DNA from: Anaerolineae bacterium
GTDB taxonomy: Bacteria > Chloroflexota > Anaerolineae > Anaerolineales > Villigracilaceae
Assembly (NCBI GenBank): GCA_017303735.1
Contig: JAFLCF010000127.1
Span: forward strand, 2,677-13,407
Direction: 5' to 3'
DNA: 10,731 nucleotides
This document shows, in pieces, positions 1 through 5,749 of the stretch (positions are counted from its first letter, which is position 1; every line of letters starts with the position of its first letter). Under the pieces are notes generated by a model that saw nothing but the letters and a program-made list of their open reading frames with translations, was not told the DNA's origin and searched no databases. The translations under genes were made by a program, and so were the position numbers.

Positions 1-2
1 GG

Positions 3-320
3 ATATCAAATCGGTACCAAGTGGAGTTTCTTGAAATAGGAACGGATAAAGATCATGTGCATTTTCTTGTGCAATCAGTGCCGAGTTATAGTCCTACAAA
101 AATTGTGACAATGATAAAAAGCCTAATAGCCCGAGAGATTTTTTCGCAAGCGCCATCTGTTAAAAAGCAGCTGTGGGGTGGTGAGTTTTGGACAGATGGC
201 TATTATGTGAGTACAGTAGGGCAACATGCGACAGAAGCAGTAATTAGGCAATATGTTAAGAATCAAGGTCAAGAACAGGAATATAAACAGTTACATGTTC
301 AGCAACTCAAACTATTCTAG
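3..320 (+). CDS. tnpA: IS200/IS605-family Y1 transposase, 5'-truncated by window edge
   Basis: This is the C-terminal part of a small HUH/Y1 transposase, which cuts and rejoins single-stranded DNA at the hairpin ends of its element. The metal-binding HUH motif is visible as D-H-V-H-F (His codons at about 54-56 and 60-62). The catalytic tyrosine is in I-R-Q-Y-V-K-N-Q (Tyr codon 252-254), with the conserved Gln four residues later. The segment F-W-T-D-G-Y-Y-V-S-T-V-G between them is typical of the family. The frame stays open to base 3 and continues off the left edge, so the GTG at 21 is not the true start. Full-length members are about 140 residues, so roughly 35-45 residues are missing. The stop is TAG at 318-320. 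No tnpB follows on the right. The visible part looks intact. Confidence 0.9.
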   Translation: MSNRYQVEFLEIGTDKDHVHFLVQSVPSYSPTKIVTMIKSLIAREIFSQAPSVKKQLWGGEFWTDGYYVSTVGQHATEAVIRQYVKNQGQEQEYKQLHVQQLKLF

Positions 321-330
321 CAAGCCGATA

Positions 331-351
331 CCCCGTCCGCTTGCGGCGGGG
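331..351 (+). repeat. Right-end hairpin of the IS200/IS605 element
   Basis: An imperfect palindrome lies 10 bases after the transposase stop: CCCCG-tc-CGC-tt-GCG-g-CGGGG. Sub-terminal hairpins of this sort, just past tnpA, are what Y1 transposases bind at the right end of IS200/IS605 elements. The following bases (gtagtttatt, 351-360) probably hold the cleavage site, so the element should end near 355-362. The exact end cannot be fixed from a single copy. It could also act as a weak terminator, but no real T-run follows. Confidence 0.7.
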
Positions 352-488
352 TAGTTTATTCCTGTCGAAGGTGAATACTCAAGCACTTGGGCAGGGTTCA
401 TTCATGTATGATTAGGCTGTATTCAAGCGATGTTAACTAAACAAAGCTGTAAACAAGAAGATAGTGAGTTTGAAGTACATTAAGGTAA

Positions 489-1553
489 GTGAGCAGGAAT
501 ATAAATATGGAAAATTGGACCGCCCCCTCCGAAAGTGAAAAACGACAGCGAAAGGTGATATTGATTACCTTTCCATTGGGGGCAACGCTTCTCTTGCTTT
601 ATTTCTTTAATCTTATAAATAATCAGGAATATTTTTCTGCATGGGGAGCGTTTGCCTTTGGCATGGAATTGTTGGTCTTGTTTGCAGTCGTTTACTTTAG
701 TATCTTCCCGATACGCTGGGTAGAGTTGATCTTTTATTATTCTTTTGTATTATTTATAGTATGCCTGATCTTGTTAAGCATTGAAATAACAGTTTCTAAC
801 CCAACGACGGGTAGCTTTATATTCAGTTCTACATTAAGCGGGGTGACGATGTGGATCTGTATTGTTTTCCTTTCTTCATATTTAATTTTGCCTTATGAAC
901 AAGACCGTCAATTTGTGATGATCACCTGCTCTACTTTATTCCTAATCGCCGTGTATCATCTCTTGTTCCGGGATGGGATGGATATCCGGACTATCTTCCG
1001 CTGGGTAAATACTTTCTTAGGGATAGGGGTTGTTTTGACCTTGATTTATTACACCGGGCGTCTGCAACGTTTTTATGCCGAAACAGATACCTTAACAGGG
1101 ATTCTCAATCGACGTGTGACATATGAGGTCTTGTATAAAGAATTTCACAGAGCCGAACGATATAAAGAAACTCTTTCCATCATCATGATCGATCTGGATG
1201 AGTTCAAACAGATCAATGATCGCTTGGGGCACGGGGCAGGCGACCATGTCTTGCGTGAATTTACAAAAATCGTGCGGCATTCGATTCGCGATATCGACTC
1301 GTTCGGGCGAATTGGCGGTGATGAATTTATCCTTGTTTTGCCAACTGCCAATGCTGAAAATGCGCACCATGTGGCAGAGCGCATTCGAACTGCATTGGTA
1401 TCGCATCCATTCAACATCAAAGAACCAGTGACGGCAAGTTTTGGCGTGTCGATGCTTAATGAAGATCGCTCACTGGAAGAACTTATTAGCCGGGCAGATG
1501 CCGCTGTATATGAAGCAAAGCGCAAGGGTAGAAATAGTATCTCGGTGAACTAA
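489..1553 (+). CDS. Membrane-anchored diguanylate cyclase (GGDEF domain)
   Basis: The protein should make cyclic di-GMP from two GTP at the cytoplasmic membrane. Residues 23-190 contain about six hydrophobic helices (near 23-42, 52-72, 78-100, 115-134, 141-160, 171-190). They form an integral-membrane input module I do not recognise by name, with no PAS or HAMP region. The GGDEF domain runs from about 198 to 354: D-T-L-T-G-I-L-N-R-R at 200-209, the substrate and metal region D-L-D-E-F-K-Q-I-N-D-R-L-G-H-G-A-G-D, the intact active site G-G-D-E-F at 276-280, S-F-G-V-S, and the C-terminal E-A-K-R-K-G-R-N. R-D-I-D at 267-270 sits exactly five residues before GGDEF, so the product-inhibition I-site (RxxD) is present. 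There is no EAL or HD-GYP domain. The start is uncertain: the GTG at 489 has only AAGG very close by, while the ATG at 507 (residue 7) has AGGA eight bases upstream and may be the true start. The gene looks monocistronic. Its bases are visibly more AT-rich than those of the genes to the right. Confidence 0.92.
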   Translation: MSRNINMENWTAPSESEKRQRKVILITFPLGATLLLLYFFNLINNQEYFSAWGAFAFGMELLVLFAVVYFSIFPIRWVELIFYYSFVLFIVCLILLSIEITVSNPTTGSFIFSSTLSGVTMWICIVFLSSYLILPYEQDRQFVMITCSTLFLIAVYHLLFRDGMDIRTIFRWVNTFLGIGVVLTLIYYTGRLQRFYAETDTLTGILNRRVTYEVLYKEFHRAERYKETLSIIMIDLDEFKQINDRLGHGAGDHVLREFTKIVRHSIRDIDSFGRIGGDEFILVLPTANAENAHHVAERIRTALVSHPFNIKEPVTASFGVSMLNEDRSLEELISRADAAVYEAKRKGRNSISVN

Positions 1554-1574
1554 TTCTCAGCGCATTGCTTGGGG

Positions 1575-3839
1575 CTATTTCAACGGGATCATTAACACAT
1601 TTGTTTCAGCAGATGCGAGAGATCGCACTCCTTGAACTGACGCCGCCCAGGCTTTGGCAGGTCCGCGCCTTTGGATGTGGATGCTATTCTTTACGCGTTT
1701 CACTTCAAAAACTGTTTTGACTTGCCCGCGTAGGTTCGGAATTTCAACGTTCACTTTTTGATTCTCTTCCAATTCAAAAATATGCAATGTGATGCCATCG
1801 CTGTAATCGTAATCAGGCTTGTCTGTGCGAGCGCCGATTGGGATGACTGTATTCGGACGTGCCAGCAACGGCAGACTTAAGAAATCGTGATTCTCTCGCC
1901 TCCAACCTGGACCTTCAACCTGTTCGCCATTTAATAAGTTTGTCCAACGCCCAGCCGGGACGTAATAACTGACGTTGCCATCATGCGTGAAGATAGGCGC
2001 CACGAGCAAGGCATCGCCAAGCATATATTGCAAGTCAAGCGATGTGCAGGCGAGGTCTTCTGGGAATTCCATCATCATCGCACGCAGCATCGGGGTTCCA
2101 TGTTCATGTGCTTGTATTGCGGTGCGAAAAAGATAGGGCATCAGGCTGCATTTGAGCTTCGTGAATTTAGATAAGACTTGCACGGCTTCTTCATCGTAAT
2201 TCCACGGCACACGATAAGACGAACTGCCATGCAAACGGCTGTGCGAAGAAAGCAGACCAAATGCCGCCCAGCGTTTGTAGACATCGGCACTGGCAGTTTG
2301 CTCGAAGCCACCAATGTCATGACTCCAAAAGCCAAAGCCAGACAAACCGAGAGAAAGCCCGCCGCGCAAGCTTTCTGCCATTGATTCAAAAGTGGCAGTG
2401 CAATCGCCGCCCCAATGCACAGGGAATTGCTGTCCGCCTGCTGTGGCAGAACGTGCAAAGACTAAGGCATCGCCTTCACCGCGTTCTTCACGCAGCAAGT
2501 TGAAAACAGTCTTGTTATACAGGTGAGTGTAATAGTTGTGCATCTTGAACGGGTCAGAACCGTCGTGATAGATGACATCGGTGGGAATGCGTTCGCCGAA
2601 ATCGGTCTTGAAGGTGTCCACGCCCATGTGCAACAAGGCACGTAATTTTTCAGCGAACCATGTGCAGGCTTCTGGGTTGGTGAAATCGACAATGCCCATG
2701 CCCGCCTGCCATAGATCCGTTTGCCAAACGTCTCCATTTGGTTTGCGAAGGAGATAGCCATTTTGTGCGGCTTCATCGAAAAGGATGGAACGCTGCGCGA
2801 TATAGGGGTTGATCCAGACGCAAATGCGCAAGCCGCGGCTCTTTAATCGACTTAACATCCCGGCAGGGTCTGGGAAGAAGCGCGAGTCCCATTGCAGGTC
2901 GGTCCAGTTGAATTCCTTCATCCAGAAGCAATCAAAATGGAAGACATGTAGCGGAATATCTCGCTTTGCCATTTCATCGATGAACCCTGTAACGGTGGCT
3001 TCATCGTACTTGGTGGTGAAGGATGTAGAAAGCCACAAGCCGAAGGACCATGCGGGCGGTAGAGCAGGGCGACCTGTCAGTGCTGTGTAGCGTTCCATTA
3101 TCTCTTTGGGAGTTGGACCATAGATGATGAAGTATTCCAAAGACTCGCCGGGGATGCTGAATTGCACGCGTTCCACTTTTTCAGAGGCAACCTCAAACGA
3201 TACTTTGTCGGGCTGGTTAACGAAAACGCCATAGCCGCGATTGGTGAGATAGAAGGGAATATTCTTGTATGCCTGTTCACTGCTCGTGCCGCCATCCTCA
3301 TTCCAAATATCCACGATCTGCCCATTCTTGATGAAGGCTGTGAAACGTTCGCCAAGCCCATATACTGTTTCGCCGACTCCGAGACTCAACTGTTCGTGGA
3401 TAAACCTTCCATCAGATGTATCGACAAAGCCGACCGCCCGCCAGCCGCTGGAGGTCAGGACTTTATTTTCGCTGATGAATTCCACCAGCCAGTCTTCGCC
3501 TTTATGGATGCGCGCCGTTAAGCGTCCGCTGGTGAGGGTGACAAAACTTTCATCGTTTGTGATCTTCAAATCACTTGGCTGTTCATGCAAGGCAAATTCT
3601 GGTTTAGCTGGTTTCATCCCTTTGTGATGCACGATCTTCACACGGATGACATTTTCCATCGGCGAGGAAAAGCGGACGGTGAGCATGGGTAAGTTGAGAG
3701 TGTCACCGCGTCCTTGCAGTTTCTTCGTCGGGGCGTAGACGGTCACCGAAGCTGAATCAGTTTCCAGGTCATGCACTTGAGCCGCGTAGTGGGGAGTCAT
3801 CCCTTTGCGTATCTGCCAATATCCATCTGTGAATTTCAT
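1575..3839 (-). CDS. yicI: GH31 alpha-xylosidase, YicI type
   Basis: A glycoside hydrolase family 31 retaining enzyme, expected to remove non-reducing alpha-D-xylose from short oligosaccharides such as isoprimeverose, the disaccharide unit of xyloglucan. It is 754 residues long (E. coli YicI is 772) and is collinear with YicI over nearly its whole length. The catalytic nucleophile is D413 in K-T-D-F-G-E-R-I-P-T-D and the acid/base is D479 in H-W-G-G-D-C. The YicI residues that shape xylose specificity (F277, C307, F308, W345, K414) occur here as F274, C304, F305, W342 and K411, all at a constant offset of three. The N-terminal beta domain spans about 1-250, the barrel about 255-590, and C-terminal beta domains follow. 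There is no signal peptide, so it is cytoplasmic. The ATG at 3837-3839 is preceded by AGAGGAAAC. It begins 11 bases after the upstream GH13 stop, so the two are almost certainly co-transcribed. It converges with the cyclase gene across only 21 bases. Alpha-glucosidase activity is the main alternative. Confidence 0.93.
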   Translation of the reverse strand: MKFTDGYWQIRKGMTPHYAAQVHDLETDSASVTVYAPTKKLQGRGDTLNLPMLTVRFSSPMENVIRVKIVHHKGMKPAKPEFALHEQPSDLKITNDESFVTLTSGRLTARIHKGEDWLVEFISENKVLTSSGWRAVGFVDTSDGRFIHEQLSLGVGETVYGLGERFTAFIKNGQIVDIWNEDGGTSSEQAYKNIPFYLTNRGYGVFVNQPDKVSFEVASEKVERVQFSIPGESLEYFIIYGPTPKEIMERYTALTGRPALPPAWSFGLWLSTSFTTKYDEATVTGFIDEMAKRDIPLHVFHFDCFWMKEFNWTDLQWDSRFFPDPAGMLSRLKSRGLRICVWINPYIAQRSILFDEAAQNGYLLRKPNGDVWQTDLWQAGMGIVDFTNPEACTWFAEKLRALLHMGVDTFKTDFGERIPTDVIYHDGSDPFKMHNYYTHLYNKTVFNLLREERGEGDALVFARSATAGGQQFPVHWGGDCTATFESMAESLRGGLSLGLSGFGFWSHDIGGFEQTASADVYKRWAAFGLLSSHSRLHGSSSYRVPWNYDEEAVQVLSKFTKLKCSLMPYLFRTAIQAHEHGTPMLRAMMMEFPEDLACTSLDLQYMLGDALLVAPIFTHDGNVSYYVPAGRWTNLLNGEQVEGPGWRRENHDFLSLPLLARPNTVIPIGARTDKPDYDYSDGITLHIFELEENQKVNVEIPNLRGQVKTVFEVKRVKNSIHIQRRGPAKAWAASVQGVRSLASAETNVLMIPLK

Positions 3840-3850
3840 AATAGTTTCCT

Positions 3851-5467
3851 CTAGTTTTCCAGCTTCAAAATCATTCCACCATACCCGCCGAGGTGGATCG
3901 TCTCATTTTTGGTTTCATCGGCTTGGGAGAGGTGGAAGAGGGTTGTTGCTGAATCATGGCTTGGGTTGGCGAATTGTTGGGGTTGATCTTTAAAGTTTAG
4001 AAGAACGACAACCTTTTGATTTTCATACACTCTGATATACCCTAGAATCCCATCGGGCAGGTTTTGCATGAGTTCAAGTGAACCTTCATGCAAACTTTTC
4101 TCGCTCTTGCGAAGTTTTAACAAGGCTCGTAGAGTGGAGAGCAGGGAATTGGAGTCTTTATGTTGCGCTTCAACATTGACTGTTGAATAATCAGGATGAA
4201 CTGGCAGCCAGGTCTTTTCAGCGTTTGAAAACCCGGCATTCTTCGTCGCATCCCATTGCATGGGCGCGCGGACTTCATCGCGGTTGACCGTCACATTGAG
4301 CGCATCGAAGATAAATCGCGGTGCGAAAGTGTATTTATGCGGAATGGGGTCGAGGGCAGAAGCGAAGGGGAGCTTGAGATTGGTCATGCCGATCTCTTCG
4401 CCGTAATACATGCAGGGCACGCCGCGCACGGTCAGTTGTAGCGTGTGGAGCAGTTTTGCTTTTCGCACATCATTCCCGAGCCGATCCATACTTCGGCGCT
4501 TGTCGAGGTTGCTAAACACGTAGACTGGCATAAAGGGCGGATGGAAATGCTTTTCGATGTCGCCAATAATGTCCCGAAAAAACTCTGCTGTGAATTTGAA
4601 GTCTAGCATTTCAAAATCAAAGGCGAGCGTCAGTCCATCATTTTTTTCTTCGCCTTCGAATTTGCGGACGATCTCCCTTTTTGATTGAACTTCACCAACG
4701 CTTAACTTTTCACCAAACTCTTCGCAAACCTGCCTGAATTCTTTCGCAAGTTCCATGCTTTCTGGCTGGTCTTGTGAGTACTTCATCTTTTGAAAGTACC
4801 CCGAAGGATCATTGGGGGTTGGCGTGAGTTTGAAGGTGAATGGATTGTTGCGGAAAGCTGCGTCTTTGTAGATGGTGTTGAAAATATCCAGCCGGAAACC
4901 ATCCACGCCTTTGCCGAGCCAGAAGCGGGTGATGTCGAACATGGCTTTTTTGACTTCCGGGTTGTGCCAGTTCAAGTCCGGTTGAAAAGGAAGAAAACTT
5001 GCCCAGTAGTATTGTCCGCGTTCTTTCACGTAATGCCAGCCGCTGCCGCCGGTCATACTTTGCCAGTTATTGGGTTTGTCGCGCCAGAGATACCAGTCTG
5101 CTTTGGGATTGCTACGCGAGGAGCGTGACTCCTTGAACCAAGCGTGTTGATCGGAGGTGTGGTTGAGGATCAGGTCGAATATGATCTTCATCCCGCGCTT
5201 ATGAATTTCATCGATAAGTTGCAGCGCATCCTCCATGGTGCCAAAGTCTGGCGAGATGCTCAAGAAATCAGAAACATCGTAGCCAAAATCCGCTTGCGGT
5301 GATGAGAAGAATGGGGAGATCCAGATCGACTCAAACCCCAGATCGTGCAGATGATCGAGTTTTTGGATGATGCCTTGCAGGTCGCCGATGCCGTCGCCGT
5401 TGCTGTCTTTGAACGAACGCGGATAGATCTGATATAGGGTTGTTTTGTGATACCAAGGGGTTTCCAT
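3851..5467 (-). CDS. GH13 alpha-glucosidase / oligo-1,6-glucosidase-type enzyme with an altered NHD motif
   Basis: A family 13 retaining alpha-glucosidase-type enzyme of 538 residues, with no signal peptide, so it is expected in the cytoplasm acting on imported malto- or isomalto-oligosaccharides. The N-terminus Y-Q-I-Y-P-R-S-F is followed by the Ca-type loop D-S-N-G-D-G-I-G-D (21-29). Region I is D98-LILN-H103, and Q-P-D-L-N at 162-166 is the region V signature of the oligo-1,6-glucosidase group. The nucleophile is D194 in G-F-R-L-D, the acid/base E259 in S-V-G-E-V, and the transition-state Asp is D322. Region IV normally reads N-H-D but here is N320-L321-D322, so the conserved subsite -1 His is missing. 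The residue after the nucleophile is Ile, where oligo-1,6-glucosidases have Val and maltases Thr or Ala, so a hydrophobic 1,6-leaning site is possible but not proven. The start ATG (5465-5467) has GGAG 13 bases upstream, a long spacing, but the conserved W-Y-H-K-T-T-L-Y-Q start leaves no later choice. It is first in an operon with the GH31 gene. Trehalulose- or sucrose-active relatives cannot be excluded. Confidence 0.9.
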   Translation of the reverse strand: METPWYHKTTLYQIYPRSFKDSNGDGIGDLQGIIQKLDHLHDLGFESIWISPFFSSPQADFGYDVSDFLSISPDFGTMEDALQLIDEIHKRGMKIIFDLILNHTSDQHAWFKESRSSRSNPKADWYLWRDKPNNWQSMTGGSGWHYVKERGQYYWASFLPFQPDLNWHNPEVKKAMFDITRFWLGKGVDGFRLDIFNTIYKDAAFRNNPFTFKLTPTPNDPSGYFQKMKYSQDQPESMELAKEFRQVCEEFGEKLSVGEVQSKREIVRKFEGEEKNDGLTLAFDFEMLDFKFTAEFFRDIIGDIEKHFHPPFMPVYVFSNLDKRRSMDRLGNDVRKAKLLHTLQLTVRGVPCMYYGEEIGMTNLKLPFASALDPIPHKYTFAPRFIFDALNVTVNRDEVRAPMQWDATKNAGFSNAEKTWLPVHPDYSTVNVEAQHKDSNSLLSTLRALLKLRKSEKSLHEGSLELMQNLPDGILGYIRVYENQKVVVLLNFKDQPQQFANPSHDSATTLFHLSQADETKNETIHLGGYGGMILKLEN

Positions 5468-5522
5468 GTGAAAAACAATTCTCCAGTATGGTGAAGTCGG
5501 TTCTGTATTATGTCAAAATGGT

Positions 5523-5565
5523 ACGTATCATCTGACCGGGGGAACAATCCCCGCAGGCGATACGT
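5523..5565. repeat. Nested, interrupted palindrome in the divergent intergenic region
   Basis: Three pairs of arms nest inside one another. The outer pair is ACGTATC (5523-5529) with GATACGT (5559-5565). The middle pair is CTG (5532-5534) with CAG (5554-5556). The inner pair is CGGGG (5537-5541) with CCCCG (5549-5553), around a 7-base loop (5542-5548). The outer interruption is symmetrical, AT against GC, and a 2-base AC bulge sits between the middle and inner pairs. That gives 15 base pairs in 43 bases. It could be an RNA stem in either transcript, a cruciform or protein-binding site, or a REP-like repeat. It lacks a following T-run, so it is not a standard terminator. Confidence 0.5.
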
Positions 5566-5633
5566 CCATTATAAAAACAATCAAAGAGATTTGGGTAGTT
5601 CCATCCCGTGAAAGGAGTTGCCATGATCTGACA

Positions 5634-5676
5634 TCTTCATCGTTGAAGAACAGCCGGACGCCGCCTGCTGCTCTTC
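5634..5676 (+). promoter_or_regulatory. Two mutually exclusive stems in the leader of the VWA gene
   Basis: Stem A pairs TCTTCA (5634-5639) with TGAAGA (5644-5649) around a 4-base loop. Stem B pairs GAAGA-A-CAGC (5645-5654) with GCTG-C-TCTTC (5667-5676), nine pairs with one A/C mismatch, and CGG (5655-5657) with CCG (5661-5663) can extend it inward. Both stems need 5645-5649, so they cannot form together. Competing stems upstream of a start codon are the usual layout of attenuators and riboswitch expression platforms, but I recognise no known aptamer, and pairing was judged by eye. Confidence 0.3.
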
Positions 5677-5703
5677 TAGTCTTGATCTCAAAATCGAATA
5701 AAA

Positions 5704-5721
5704 CTCCTGCATTTGCAGGAG
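5704..5721 (+). repeat. Perfect 7-bp hairpin upstream of the VWA gene start
   Basis: CTCCTGC (5704-5710) and GCAGGAG (5715-5721) form a perfect stem around the loop ATTT. A T-rich run (5728-5735) follows a few bases later, so a weak terminator or attenuator is possible. The left arm CTCCT is also the exact complement of the ribosome binding site AGGAG at 5738-5742, which gives it a second possible partner. Short CCTGC-N4-GCAGG palindromes of this kind are also common as intergenic REP-like repeats in many bacteria. Confidence 0.5.
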
Positions 5722-5737
5722 AATCTTAATTTTTCTT

Positions 5738-5745
5738 AGGAGAAG
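5738..5745 (+). promoter_or_regulatory. Ribosome binding site of the VWA lipoprotein gene
   Basis: AGGAGAAG lies 4 bases before the ATG at 5750, with the AGGAG core ending 7 bases before it. It is a strong site and fixes the start. It is complementary to CTCCT at 5704-5708, and AGAAGA (5741-5746) is complementary to TCTTCT at 5672-5677, so the leader could mask it. Confidence 0.7.
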
Positions 5746-5749
5746 AAAA

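Larger units (their letters stand above)
5510..5701 (+). other. Possible broken small reading frame with two in-frame TGA codons
   Basis: One frame runs 63 codons from ATG (5510-5512) to TAA (5699-5701), interrupted only by TGA at 5609-5611 and 5624-5626. The first segment is a 33-residue, Arg/Lys-rich and Tyr/Asn-rich peptide starting M-S-K-W-Y. The last segment (5627-5698) reads S-D-I-F-I-V-E-E-Q-P-D-A-A and onward. No convincing ribosome binding site precedes 5510. Both TGA codons could come from single transitions of Arg (CGA) and Trp (TGG) codons, as in a decayed gene. TGA recoding is unlikely because ubiG in this window ends at TGA. Other frames, including one on the minus strand (about 5533-5729), are also open across this stretch, so this may simply be non-coding structured sequence. 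I recognise no family. Confidence 0.2.

Noticed and set aside
5511..5516. TTGACA on the minus strand as a -35 box for the GH13-GH31 operon
   Set aside because: The hexamer is perfect, but no acceptable -10 lies at 16-18 bases. The best candidate, CATACT, is 20 bases away.
5260..5547. 95-codon minus-strand open frame overlapping the start of the GH13 gene
   Set aside because: Most of it overlaps the well-supported N-terminus of the GH13 enzyme in another frame, and the rest runs through the nested palindrome. It has no recognisable motif.
5609..5626. TGA read as an amino acid throughout this genome
   Set aside because: ubiG ends at TGA exactly where UbiG proteins normally end, and TGG is used for Trp in the recognised genes.
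5567..5749. c-di-GMP riboswitch controlling the VWA gene, suggested by the cyclase in the same window
   Set aside because: The conserved core of the GEMM-type aptamers is not present by eye, and the stems found do not match that architecture.
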